This document shows, piece by piece, positions 41,147 through 49,607 of a DNA stretch of 58,000 nucleotides. The stretch covers positions 1 to 58,000 of the forward strand of contig CACWLH010000005.1 of assembly GCA_902761625.1 (NCBI GenBank). Reading direction: 5' to 3'. This DNA is from an uncultured Erysipelotrichaceae bacterium (GTDB lineage Bacteria; Bacillota_I; Bacilli_A; Erysipelotrichales; Erysipelotrichaceae). The translations under genes and the position numbers were made by a program. The notes beneath the pieces were generated by a model. The model saw nothing but the letters and a program-made list of their open reading frames with translations, did no database searches and had not been told where the DNA came from. The first letter of the stretch is position 1. Every line of letters starts with the position of its first letter.

Positions 41147-41826
41147 TTCAATACGGCTCCGACTGTCGCAAACATGGTTTTCAGATCATTGAGCAGAGAA
41201 AAGTCACGGATGGACTGCAGATTATATTTCATCTTGGCAGGCAGGATTTCCTCCACATAGGTCTTGTCCGGATCGGATGCGTTTTCCAAAAGTTCCGCTT
41301 CATCCTTATAAAGAATTGAGGCAACCGATGTGATGCCGGCCGGCAGAAGCAGGGTGGCCCGCATTTCGGGGGTGTACTGTTCCACATATTTCACCGCTTC
41401 CGGGCGGGTGCCGACAAAGGACATGGTTCCTTCAAGCACATCGATCAACTGGGGCAGCTCATCCAGTCTTGTCTTTCTCAGGAAATGACCGGCTTTCGTG
41501 ATTCTGGGATCCTCGCCGACGGTGACGGCCGTACCGAGTTTTTCGGCATTGGTGACCATCGTTCTGAACTTATGGATGCGGAATTCCTTACCATAAGTAG
41601 TGACGCGTCTCTGTCTGTAAAAGACAGGGCCTTCAGAATCGGTTTTGATATAGATTGCGATGATGATCATCGGGATGAGGAGAATCATAAAAAGGATCAA
41701 TGCGATGAGAATATCGAAAACCCTTTTCAGGAAGAGACTGCCTTTTTTCTTTGAAAGAATGTCATAGTATTCTTTTACTTCAGGCTGTCTGATCCACTCA
41801 TCAAGATTTTCCCATTTTCTCAGCAT
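41143..41826 (-). CDS. Initiating sugar-phosphate transferase (PglC/WcaJ C-terminal type)
   Basis: It moves a sugar-1-phosphate from a UDP-sugar to undecaprenyl phosphate and so starts the repeat unit. The 227 residues have one re-entrant membrane helix (about 36-58, FDILIALILFMILLIPMIIIAIYI). KFRTM, the catalytic Asp-Glu pair in KTRLDELPQLID and SFVGTRPE are hallmarks of the short monotopic class. GAGGATC precedes the ATG. It follows the aminotransferase by nine bases and overlaps the GT4 gene, an order similar to pglE/pglC/pglA pathways. The donor might therefore be a 4-amino or diacetamido sugar, but this is inference. Confidence 0.92.
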   Translation of the reverse strand: MLRKWENLDEWIRQPEVKEYYDILSKKKGSLFLKRVFDILIALILFMILLIPMIIIAIYIKTDSEGPVFYRQRRVTTYGKEFRIHKFRTMVTNAEKLGTAVTVGEDPRITKAGHFLRKTRLDELPQLIDVLEGTMSFVGTRPEAVKYVEQYTPEMRATLLLPAGITSVASILYKDEAELLENASDPDKTYVEEILPAKMKYNLQSIRDFSLLNDLKTMFATVGAVLK

Positions 41827-41835
41827 ATATGATCC

Positions 41836-43047
41836 TCAGAGTTTTCCGCTTGTACTGACTGCCTCACGGAAGGTTTCGATGACATATTCCACATCATCGT
41901 CGCTCAGCAAGGTGTGAAGCGGCAGTGTGATTTCATTGAGATAATGCCTGTATGCATTGGGGAAGGAACTGATTGACCAGCCAAGTTTCTTGTAAGCCGT
42001 CATCATCGGAAGCGGCTTGTAATGCACATTGCAGGCAACCCCGTTTTCCGCCATGCGTACGATGATCTTATTGCGGATGGCAGCGTCGATGCCGGGGACG
42101 TTGGTGATATAAAGATGACCGCTTCCGGCAAAGTCATCGCCATAGTGGGTCAGATGCTGAATGCCCATCTCATCCATCGCCTGATCATAGCGCTGAATGA
42201 TCTGCTTTCTTCTTTCAAGCATACCCGGATAGCGTTTCATCTGGGCAAGACCGATGGCGGCGGTGATATCCGTCATATTGCATTTGTACCAGGGTTCGAC
42301 AATGTCATATTCCCAGTTGCCGATCGTCTTGGACATCGCATCCTTGGACTGTCCGTGCAGGCTCATCAGCTGAAGCTTGTAATAAAGATCATCGTTGTTG
42401 ATGCCGTCAATGTTTTTCCAGGTGATGCATCCGCCTTCCGCGGTGGTGAAATTCTTGACCGCATGGAATGAGAAGGAGGAGAAATCACCGATCTGTCCGG
42501 CCATTAAGCCGTGCCATTGCGCACCAAGCGCATGGGCGCAATCGCTGACCACGATCACGCGGTTCAATGCTTTCTGGATTTCATTGTCGGAAGCCCTGAA
42601 CAGGTGTTTCTTATTTTCAACCGCCTGGTAAATGCGGTCATAATCACAGACGATTCCGCCAAGGTCCACGGGCACAATCGCCTTTGTCTTTTCACTGATC
42701 GCAGCTTCCATCGCATCATAATCCATTTCAAGGCTGTCTTTCTGACTGTCAATGAAACGGACGGTGGCTCCCGCATGAATCGCGGCGGAAGCGGAAGCGG
42801 AATATGTATATGCGGGAACGATTACTTCATCCCCTTCGCCGATGCCGAGCAGATGGAATGCCAGCTCCTCAGCGGCTGTTCCCGAATTGAGGCAGACTGC
42901 TTTCTCAGTATGAAAAAAGTCGGCGAGCTCTTTTTCCAGAAGCTTTGTGCGGGGACCTGTTGTGATCCATCCGGAACGTAAAGCTTCGCTCACTTCATTT
43001 ATTTCGTATTCGCTCATATCAGGTGGGCTGAACGGTATATTTCGCAT
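41836..43047 (-). CDS. DegT/DnrJ/EryC1 family PLP-dependent sugar aminotransferase
   Basis: It transfers an amino group to a keto sugar nucleotide, typically UDP-2-acetamido-4-keto-6-deoxyhexose. From MRNIPFSPPDMSEYEINEV the 403-residue protein shows GWITTGPRTKLLE, LNSGTAAEELAFHLLG, VVSDCAHALGAQW and the PLP lysine in FHAVKNFTTAEGG. The start at 43047 is where the family begins; earlier codons are not conserved. A PglE/AATGal-type role is suggested by the initiating transferase downstream. Pneumococcal choline-bearing polymers contain such a 4-amino sugar, so the link to the lic genes is plausible. Confidence 0.9.
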   Translation of the reverse strand: MRNIPFSPPDMSEYEINEVSEALRSGWITTGPRTKLLEKELADFFHTEKAVCLNSGTAAEELAFHLLGIGEGDEVIVPAYTYSASASAAIHAGATVRFIDSQKDSLEMDYDAMEAAISEKTKAIVPVDLGGIVCDYDRIYQAVENKKHLFRASDNEIQKALNRVIVVSDCAHALGAQWHGLMAGQIGDFSSFSFHAVKNFTTAEGGCITWKNIDGINNDDLYYKLQLMSLHGQSKDAMSKTIGNWEYDIVEPWYKCNMTDITAAIGLAQMKRYPGMLERRKQIIQRYDQAMDEMGIQHLTHYGDDFAGSGHLYITNVPGIDAAIRNKIIVRMAENGVACNVHYKPLPMMTAYKKLGWSISSFPNAYRHYLNEITLPLHTLLSDDDVEYVIETFREAVSTSGKL

Positions 43048-43091
43048 CGGTTTATAGATCCTTCCGGAGTTGATTGAACAACTCTTAGAGT

Positions 43092-43112
43092 ATTTTACCA
43101 TAATCCTGTCAA
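43092..43112 (-). promoter_or_regulatory. Possible promoter upstream of the aminotransferase gene
   Basis: On the minus strand TGGTAAAAT (43100-43092) is an extended -10, and TTGACA lies at 43112-43107, although only nine bases away. It could give extra transcription of the three-gene aminotransferase unit. Confidence 0.35.
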
Positions 43113-43194
43113 AAAGGATAACAGATGGCTATAGTATTGCGGAAACCACAAATGGAAATCCACAACTGATTGAATATATTTACAAAACAAAGAT

Positions 43195-44184
43195 TCAGGC
43201 TTGATCCGGTGTTTTTGAGAAAAGAGGAAAGTACTCATTCACATGGGAGAACATCACCGCCAGCGGAATGACTGCCAGGATCATGAAACCATAGCCGATC
43301 GGTGAGGAAAGATCGATTTTCATCAATGTGAGCAGACTTCTTGCGGCGATGTGCAGAATATAGAGTTCAAGCGAATATTTTCCTGCCTCGGTTAAGATCC
43401 GGACCGGTTTTTTACCTGTGCAGATCTTTTCCCGCAGCAGTATATAAAGCATCCCCAGCAAAAGAATGTATCCGGCATCGCACATTCTGAAGAAAGGAAC
43501 ATCATAATACTTCAGAAAGAATCTGAGGAAAACGGAAACCGCGCAAAGACCGATGAATGGCAGCGGAATGTCTTTGTCCTCCTTTGCAAGAAGGCCGCAA
43601 TACATGCCCATGAAATACACCGGTATTCTCTGGATGGCGATCTCGATATTCTCGAATAAATCATTGGCGTAAGCATAAACGGCAAAACACAGCAGAAAGG
43701 AACAGAGCCAGGCGGCCGCAATACCTTTTTTCCCTTTTTTGAAAACAAACGGTGAAACCAGATAAAGAATGCAGATCAGTGCGATATACCAGTATACTCT
43801 GCGTCCGCCTGTCCAGAAGGAAAGCAGAGAATAGTCATAAAGGAAGCGTCTGATTCCGGCAGGTTTAACCGCAAAATGACGGATTGCCCAATAATAGCCG
43901 CCCATGAACAGGTATGGGATCACAACCCGTTCCGTTCTCTTTCTGTAAAACGGAAGAAGTTCGCAGCTGCGGCTCAGGGAATAGGCAATGCCGATTCCGG
44001 AAAGAAACAGAAACAGATCCACGCCGACACTTCCGATCATTTTTTCGTACAGACTGCCTGCTGTTTTCAGTATTCCGGTCAGTTTCTGTGCGCCGGAAAA
44101 ATAATGGAAAATGATGATTGAAATGATGGCCAGCCCGCATAATTCACCGCGGTATTGACTGAAATGGCGCCATTTGAATTTCAT
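43195..44184 (-). CDS. Acyltransferase 3 family membrane protein
   Basis: This 329-residue protein with about ten membrane spans would add an acetyl or other acyl group to a surface glycan. Near the start it has RGELCGLAIISIIIFHYFSGA (the family His) and the GVDLFLFLSGIGIAYSLSRS motif, followed by YRKRTERVVIPYLFMGGYYW. AAGGAGGGGC lies before the ATG at 44184. A clear extended -10 promoter precedes it. It is the first gene of the minus arm and 147 bases ahead of the aminotransferase. Confidence 0.87.
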   Translation of the reverse strand: MKFKWRHFSQYRGELCGLAIISIIIFHYFSGAQKLTGILKTAGSLYEKMIGSVGVDLFLFLSGIGIAYSLSRSCELLPFYRKRTERVVIPYLFMGGYYWAIRHFAVKPAGIRRFLYDYSLLSFWTGGRRVYWYIALICILYLVSPFVFKKGKKGIAAAWLCSFLLCFAVYAYANDLFENIEIAIQRIPVYFMGMYCGLLAKEDKDIPLPFIGLCAVSVFLRFFLKYYDVPFFRMCDAGYILLLGMLYILLREKICTGKKPVRILTEAGKYSLELYILHIAARSLLTLMKIDLSSPIGYGFMILAVIPLAVMFSHVNEYFPLFSKTPDQA

Positions 44185-44220
44185 CGCACAGCCCCTCCTT
44201 CTGGTGTTGAAACAAAATGG

Positions 44221-44229
44221 ATTATAACA
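44221..44229 (-). promoter_or_regulatory. Extended -10 promoter of the minus polysaccharide arm
   Basis: On the minus strand TGTTATAAT (44229-44221) is a consensus extended -10, 37 bases before the acyltransferase start. Confidence 0.6.
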
Positions 44230-44350
44230 TGTGCGCATAAAAACAGAGAATCAATGTGAACAGCCGTATCCGCCGGTAAAAAGATGCGTTAAAATGGTTG
44301 CCCGCATTGACGGTATTAAAGTGACACAGATGGCAAAAGAGTGCAGTATT

Positions 44351-44359
44351 TGGTATGAT
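44351..44359 (+). promoter_or_regulatory. Extended -10 promoter of the plus polysaccharide arm
   Basis: TGGTATGAT at 44351-44359 fits an extended -10, with a weak -35 (TGGCAA) 17 bases upstream. It would start transcription just before the rfbD ribosome binding site (GGAGA at 44371). Confidence 0.55.
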
Positions 44360-44383
44360 TAGGCTGGATTGGAGACGGTAATC

Positions 44384-45298
44384 ATGAAAGTATTTGTTAC
44401 GGGCGTCGGCGGTCAGCTTGGCCACGATGTCATGAATGAATTATATAAAAGAGGATACGAAGGCATCGGCAGCGATGTCGCGGATCAGTACAGCGGCATT
44501 CAGGACGGCAGTCCGGTTGTGAATATGCCTTATGTTTCACTGGACATCACAGATGCGGATGCAGTACATGAAACCATCACGGAAATCAGACCGGATGTGA
44601 TCATTCATTGCGCGGCGTGGACCGCGGTTGATCTGGCTGAGGACGATGACAAGGTTGAGAAGGTGCGGGCGGTCAATGCCGGCGGAACTTTGAATATCGC
44701 AAAGGCTGCCAGAGAGATCGATGCGAAGATGATCTATATTTCCACCGATTATGTTTTTGACGGCCAGGGCAATGAACCCTGGAAGCCTGACTGCAAGGAC
44801 TATAAGCCGCTCAATGTCTATGGACAGACCAAGCTCGAAGGCGAACTTGCGGTTGCGGAAACACTGGAAAAGTATTTCATTGTCCGCATTGCGTGGGTAT
44901 TCGGCGTCAATGGCTCCAACTTCATCAAGACCATGCTCAGAGTGGGCAAAAACCGTGATGAGGTCAGAGTCGTCAATGATCAGTTCGGAACCCCGACCTA
45001 TACACTGGATTTATCCAGACTGCTCGTTGATATGGCGGAAACGGAAAAATACGGCTATTATCACGCCACCAATGAAGGCGGATATATCTCCTGGTATGAT
45101 TTCACCTGCGAGATTTACAGACAGGCGGGCTATACAACGAAAATCACCCCGGTCACGACAGAAGAATACGGCCTGAGCAAGGCGGTGCGTCCCTTCAACA
45201 GCAGACTCGACAGATCGAAGCTGGCTGAAAACGGATTTGAACCGCTGCCCTCATGGCAGGACGCTCTGTGCAGATATCTTAAGGAAATTGATTATTAA
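44384..45298 (+). CDS. rfbD: dTDP-4-dehydrorhamnose reductase
   Basis: It catalyses the last step of dTDP-L-rhamnose synthesis, reducing dTDP-4-keto-L-rhamnose. The 304-residue SDR-like protein starts MKVFVTGVGGQLGHDVMNEL. It has STDYVFDGQG and the catalytic YGQTKLEGE (Tyr-x-x-x-Lys). VRIAWVFGVNGSNFIKTM and the C-terminal RPFNSRLDRSKL are typical of RfbD. GGAGA is eight bases before the ATG. The epimerase rfbC is in the same operon at 47797, but rfbA and rfbB are not in the window. Confidence 0.93.
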   Translation: MKVFVTGVGGQLGHDVMNELYKRGYEGIGSDVADQYSGIQDGSPVVNMPYVSLDITDADAVHETITEIRPDVIIHCAAWTAVDLAEDDDKVEKVRAVNAGGTLNIAKAAREIDAKMIYISTDYVFDGQGNEPWKPDCKDYKPLNVYGQTKLEGELAVAETLEKYFIVRIAWVFGVNGSNFIKTMLRVGKNRDEVRVVNDQFGTPTYTLDLSRLLVDMAETEKYGYYHATNEGGYISWYDFTCEIYRQAGYTTKITPVTTEEYGLSKAVRPFNSRLDRSKLAENGFEPLPSWQDALCRYLKEIDY

Positions 45299-45321
45299 TT
45301 GAAAAACAGGAAAGGAATTAG

Positions 45322-46971
45322 ATGATGAAAAGGAAGCTTATTACATTGCTGCTGGCTCTGTTCACATTGATCAGTGCGGGCACAACAGTCAATGCGGCCG
45401 ATGCGAAATGGGCAAAGGACGGCACCGGCTGGTGGTATGACAACGGAGACGGAACATACCCGAAGAGTGAATGGAAAACAATCAACGGATCTGATTATTA
45501 TTTCAACGATGCCGGATATATGGAAACCGGATGGATTCTGGTTAACAATAACTGGTATTATGCGGATCAGAATGGCGTGAAGCAGACCGGCTGGCTTTAC
45601 ACCGGAAATGTCTGGTATTTCCTGAACGATCAGGGTGCGATGCAGACTGGATGGTACAAAGACGGCGACACCTGGTACTGGTTCAACAATTCCGGTGCGA
45701 TGGCAACCGGCTGGCAGAAGATCAGCGGCAAGAAGTATTTCTTCAATCAGTCCGGCGCCATGCAGACGGGATGGATCTTTGTCGGTGATGCATGGTACTT
45801 CCTGGATGAGTCCGGCGCTGTGAAGACAGACTGGTTTAAGGATGGTGAGACCTGGTACTACTTCGATGATGAGGGCGTGATGGCCAAAGGCTGGCAGAAT
45901 ATCAGCAAAACCTGGTATTTCTTCAATCAGTCCGGCGCCATGCAGACCGGCTGGCTCTACACCGGCAATGTCTGGTACCGCCTCAATGATCAGGGTGCGA
46001 TGCTGACAGGATGGTATAAAGAAGGCGATGCCATGTATTATCTGGATGAATCCGGTGCGATGGCAACCGGCATGAAGAAGATCGGCGGCACAAAGTATTT
46101 CTTCAACCAGTCCGGTGTCATGCAGACAAGCGGCTGGGTGAAGGACGCAGGCAAATGGTATTACCTGGAGAAAGACGGAAAGACACATACCGGCTGGCTC
46201 AAGGACGGCAGCACATGGTATTACATGGATGACGAGGGCGTCATGGTCACAGGCTGGCTGCAGGATAATGACTGGTACTGGTACTATCTGAGTGATTCCG
46301 GCGCAATGCTCACAGGCTGGCAGGCAATCAACGGAAACAAGTATCACTTCCATGAGACATCCGGCTACTGGGATGAACCGGAAGGCGATCCGAAGTTCTA
46401 CAATCCCGCAAGTATGCTCCTTCTTGCCAACAAGAAGCACAAGCTTCCCAGCGGATATGTACCGGCCGGACTCAGAGAACCCAACGTGCAGCGCACAGGT
46501 ACGGCTCCCCAGATGGTGAATGAAGCAGCGTCCGCACTCGAAAGCATGTTCGCGGGTGCCAAGACAGCGGGTATTACCCTTGTCATGGGTTCCGGCTATC
46601 GTTCAGAAGCGACCCAGAAAGCCATCTATGACGGCTATGTGGCAAGAGACGGACAGGCTGCGGCTGACCGCTACAGCGCAAGACCGGGCTATTCCGAACA
46701 TCAGACAGGTCTGGCAGTTGATATTTCCGACGCTTCCGGCGCGCATTATCTCTATGAATCCTTCGAGAATACAGCGGAAGGCAAGTGGCTGTTTGCCAAT
46801 GCTTATAAGTATGGATTCATTCTGCGCTATCCGAAGGGCAAGGAAAACATCACCGGATATATGTATGAACCGTGGCATTACAGATATGTCGGTGTCAGTG
46901 AAGCAGGCAAGATCTACGCTTCCGGAAAGACATTCGAAGAATATTACGGTGTCAATGGCGGAGGCTATTGA
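45322..46971 (+). CDS. Choline-binding D-alanyl-D-alanine carboxypeptidase (secreted)
   Basis: The 549-residue secreted enzyme has a signal peptide (about 1-25, LLLALFTLISAGTTVNAAD). It has about 16 choline-binding repeats of 20 residues (about 33-350, consensus GWYKDGDTWYYFNDSGAMQT). A C-terminal M15B/VanY peptidase follows, with SGYRSEATQ, zinc ligands His460 and Asp467 in SEHQTGLAVDI, and Glu516/His519 in EPWHYRY. The repeat domain should dock on phosphocholine residues of the envelope while the peptidase trims D-Ala from peptidoglycan. The repeats follow a three-unit pattern. It lies between rfbD and licD, which ties the glycan, its choline label and the enzyme together. Confidence 0.93.
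   Translation: MMKRKLITLLLALFTLISAGTTVNAADAKWAKDGTGWWYDNGDGTYPKSEWKTINGSDYYFNDAGYMETGWILVNNNWYYADQNGVKQTGWLYTGNVWYFLNDQGAMQTGWYKDGDTWYWFNNSGAMATGWQKISGKKYFFNQSGAMQTGWIFVGDAWYFLDESGAVKTDWFKDGETWYYFDDEGVMAKGWQNISKTWYFFNQSGAMQTGWLYTGNVWYRLNDQGAMLTGWYKEGDAMYYLDESGAMATGMKKIGGTKYFFNQSGVMQTSGWVKDAGKWYYLEKDGKTHTGWLKDGSTWYYMDDEGVMVTGWLQDNDWYWYYLSDSGAMLTGWQAINGNKYHFHETSGYWDEPEGDPKFYNPASMLLLANKKHKLPSGYVPAGLREPNVQRTGTAPQMVNEAASALESMFAGAKTAGITLVMGSGYRSEATQKAIYDGYVARDGQAAADRYSARPGYSEHQTGLAVDISDASGAHYLYESFENTAEGKWLFANAYKYGFILRYPKGKENITGYMYEPWHYRYVGVSEAGKIYASGKTFEEYYGVNGGGY
45541..46320 (+). repeat. 60-bp coding repeats with a 180-bp higher-order period
   Basis: Tandem units of 60 bp encode the choline-binding repeats. 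CTTCAATCAGTCCGGCGCCA recurs at 45741 and 45921 and, with a few changes, at 46101. TACACCGGNAATGTCTGGTA recurs at 45598 and 45958. The offsets of 180 and 360 bp show that units were duplicated in threes. Confidence 0.85.
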
Positions 46972-46979
46972 TCATCTGT

Positions 46980-47783
46980 ATGAAAAAACTCACTGCTGAT
47001 GAAATCAGGGCTGAACTGCTTGAAATGATGTCTTATCTGGCCGATTACTGTGATACACACGGAATCAGATATTACATCTATTACGGAACATTGCTCGGGG
47101 CAGTGCGTCACAAAGGATTTATTCCGTGGGATGATGATGTGGATCTCGTCATCCCGCGGGATGATTATCAGAAGCTGCTCGAGACATATGAAAAGGAACC
47201 GTTCCGCAAGCCATACGGCCTGATCAGCTACGAAATGGGAAATACGGACTATCCATTTGCGAAAATGGTCAATCACAATACGGAATTCCGCGGAAAGACC
47301 TCACAGGGCGATCAGGAAATGTGGGTGGATATCTTTCCGCTTGACCATGTTCCGGATGATCGCAAAGAGAATGCGAAGCTGTTTCAGAAATGCGGCCGTC
47401 TGCTGATGATGCACACATCCGCAAGCGCCATTCCCTTCACCGGCTCCACAGTGCTCAGAGCGATTGTGCGCACACCGATCATTCTGTATGCCAAAGCGCT
47501 TGGCTGTGAACATTTCAACCGTAAAATCATGGAGATTGTCCGGCAGAACCAGCAGCTGAACTCCCACACATGGGGAAACCTCTGCTGGCCTTCCACTTAT
47601 GATGTTCCTCTGGATGAGGCGGATCTGAATGAATATGAAGATCTCGAATTTGAAGGAAGAACATTCCACGCAATGAAAAACTGCAGAAAATATCTGGAAC
47701 AATATTACGGGGATTACATGACCCTTCCTCCCGAAAGTCAGCGCAAGGGACATATTGCGGATATTTACAGAAAAGAAGAATAA
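46980..47783 (+). CDS. licD: LicD family phosphotransferase (phosphocholine attachment)
   Basis: LicD enzymes move phosphocholine from CDP-choline to sugars of teichoic acid or capsule. The 268-residue protein has the family core in its first 90 residues: YYIYYGTLLGAVRHKGFIPWDDDVDLVIPRDDY, with the acidic metal-binding DDDVD (shown as a region), then MWVDIFPLD. There is no membrane span. The ATG at 46980 is nine bases after the stop of the choline-binding carboxypeptidase gene. Members of this family can also transfer other phospho-groups, but the CDP-choline genes at 32-36 kb make phosphocholine the best call. Confidence 0.9.
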   Translation: MKKLTADEIRAELLEMMSYLADYCDTHGIRYYIYYGTLLGAVRHKGFIPWDDDVDLVIPRDDYQKLLETYEKEPFRKPYGLISYEMGNTDYPFAKMVNHNTEFRGKTSQGDQEMWVDIFPLDHVPDDRKENAKLFQKCGRLLMMHTSASAIPFTGSTVLRAIVRTPIILYAKALGCEHFNRKIMEIVRQNQQLNSHTWGNLCWPSTYDVPLDEADLNEYEDLEFEGRTFHAMKNCRKYLEQYYGDYMTLPPESQRKGHIADIYRKEE

Positions 47784-47796
47784 CGACGGAGTATTT

Positions 47797-48399
47797 ATGG
47801 GACAGATCAAAGTAACAAAGGCACCGATCGAAGGCCTGTTTGTCATTGAACCGACGGTTCATGGCGACAGCCGCGGATATTTCATGGAAACATACAACCA
47901 GAATGACATGCACGAGGCAGGACTGGATATGGTATTTGTCCAGGACAATCAATCCATGTCGACCAAGGGAGTGCTCAGAGGCCTTCATTTCCAGAAACAG
48001 TATCCTCAGGGAAAACTGGTCAGAGTCATCAAGGGAACCGTTTTTGATGTGGCGGTTGACCTGAGAAAAGGAAGCGAAACATACGGAAAATGGTTCGGGG
48101 TTGAACTGAGTGAGGAAAACAAAAAGCAGTTCTATATTTCCGAAGGCTTTGCCCACGGTTTCCTGGTATTGAGCGACACAGCGGAGTTCTGCTATAAAGT
48201 CACGGATTTCTATCATCCCGGCGATGAGGGCGGACTGGCATGGAACGATCCTGAAATCGGCATTGAATGGCCGCAGGTCAGCGGTGAATATGACGGCACG
48301 GCAAGTGCGGCTCCATATACTCTTTCGGATGGAACACCGCTTAATCTCAGTGAAAAAGACCAGAAGTGGCTTGGTCTGAAAGACACATTCAGTTTCTGA
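47797..48399 (+). CDS. rfbC: dTDP-4-dehydrorhamnose 3,5-epimerase
   Basis: It epimerises dTDP-4-keto-6-deoxyglucose at C3 and C5 on the way to dTDP-L-rhamnose. The 200-residue cupin shows HGDSRGYFMETYNQ, FVQDNQSMSTKGVLRGLHFQ (active-site His), GTVFDVAVDLRKGS and SEGFAHGFLVLSD. CGGAG is six bases before the ATG at 47797. It lies between licD and a glycosyltransferase and shares the operon with rfbD. Confidence 0.95.
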   Translation: MGQIKVTKAPIEGLFVIEPTVHGDSRGYFMETYNQNDMHEAGLDMVFVQDNQSMSTKGVLRGLHFQKQYPQGKLVRVIKGTVFDVAVDLRKGSETYGKWFGVELSEENKKQFYISEGFAHGFLVLSDTAEFCYKVTDFYHPGDEGGLAWNDPEIGIEWPQVSGEYDGTASAAPYTLSDGTPLNLSEKDQKWLGLKDTFSF

Positions 48400-48413
48400 T
48401 CAGGGAGGCAGGC

Positions 48414-49607
48414 ATGAAGATTCTTTATATCAATTCCGTCTACGGATACGGAAGTACAGGAAAAATCGTACGAAAGCTGCGCACGGAAGCTATCGCCGCC
48501 GGTCATGATGTATATGTCATTTACGGCCGCAAGAGCGCAATCGGATATAAGGGATCCGCTGCTGAGGAAGATCAGGTCTGGTATATCGCAAATGATCTGG
48601 AACAGAAGGTGGATATTGCATCTTCTGTTCTTTTTGATTCGCATGGCCTGCACAGCAGAAAGAATACGGAACGGATCATTGCAAAGATCAGGGAAATTCA
48701 GCCGGATGTGATTCATATGCACAATATCCATGGCTTCTGGCTCAATTATCCGCTGCTGATGGATTATCTGAGAGCTTCGAAGATCCCGGTTGTCTGGACG
48801 CTTCATGACTGCTGGGCTTACACCGGCTTTTGCGCCTATTATGATTTCAATGAATGCGGTGAGTGGAAAAACGGCTGTATGCGCTGCCGCTACCGCAATG
48901 AATATCCCTACCGCGTCTTTTCCGATGCGCACCGCAATTATCTGAAAAAGAAAGAGGCATTCAGTCATCTGAATATGATTCTGGTGACACCTTCCGCCTG
49001 GCTGAAAAAAGAGGTGGAGACCTCCATGCTTGGAAAATATCCGTGCCGGGTGGTTTACAACGATGTCAGTCTGAATGACTTCTATCCGGATCCCGGAGAT
49101 CTGAGAACCGTCCATCATCTGGAAAACAAGAGAGTCTATCTTTCCGTTGCCAATGTCTGGACGCCGCAGAAGGGATTTCAGGAATGCATGAAGCTTGCCG
49201 GAAAGCTGAATGAGAATGAAACGCTGGTCATGGTCGGTCTGAGTGAAAAACAGATCAGAAAACTTCCGGCCGGCATTCTCGGCATTTCCCATTGCGACAT
49301 CAATGAGCTGCGCCATTGGTACAGCACCTGCGATGCATATTTCAATCCGACGCTTGAAGATAATTATCCGACCGTCAATCTGGAAGCGGATGCGTGTGAA
49401 GCGCCGATTGTCACATACAACACCGGCGGCTCACCGGAATCAGCCGGAGAAAACGCGATGGTTGTGGACCGTTATGATGTCGATGCGGCATTGGTTCAGC
49501 TGCGCAATGCGTCACGTGAGAAACCGCGGAAACAGAATGTGCTCAAAAAGCCGATGTCGCAGGAATATCTGAGCCTCTATGAACAGGCAAGGAGGATATC
49601 GAAATGA
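48414..49607 (+). CDS. Glycosyltransferase, GT4-like
   Basis: This 397-residue GT-B enzyme begins MKILYINSVYGYGSTGKIVRKL, where the glycine loop is typical of GT4. It has DVIHMHNIHGFWLNYPLL and the acceptor-side WTLHDCWAYTGFCAYYDF. Several cysteines (ECGEWKNGCMRCRYRNEYP) may bind zinc, as in a subgroup linked to colanic acid-like enzymes (WcaC type). A C-lobe with NPTLEDNYPTVNLEA and TYNTGGSPE follows. GGAGG is six bases before the ATG. It overlaps the next GT gene by four bases. Confidence 0.88.
   Translation: MKILYINSVYGYGSTGKIVRKLRTEAIAAGHDVYVIYGRKSAIGYKGSAAEEDQVWYIANDLEQKVDIASSVLFDSHGLHSRKNTERIIAKIREIQPDVIHMHNIHGFWLNYPLLMDYLRASKIPVVWTLHDCWAYTGFCAYYDFNECGEWKNGCMRCRYRNEYPYRVFSDAHRNYLKKKEAFSHLNMILVTPSAWLKKEVETSMLGKYPCRVVYNDVSLNDFYPDPGDLRTVHHLENKRVYLSVANVWTPQKGFQECMKLAGKLNENETLVMVGLSEKQIRKLPAGILGISHCDINELRHWYSTCDAYFNPTLEDNYPTVNLEADACEAPIVTYNTGGSPESAGENAMVVDRYDVDAALVQLRNASREKPRKQNVLKKPMSQEYLSLYEQARRISK

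Noticed and set aside
45295..46440. Long open frame (381 codons) on the minus strand, rich in PACLHDTGLVEEI-like repeats
   Set aside because: It is the antisense of the choline-binding repeats. The repeat pattern and codon bias of the real gene keep the reverse frame open, and there is no ribosome binding site or known domain.
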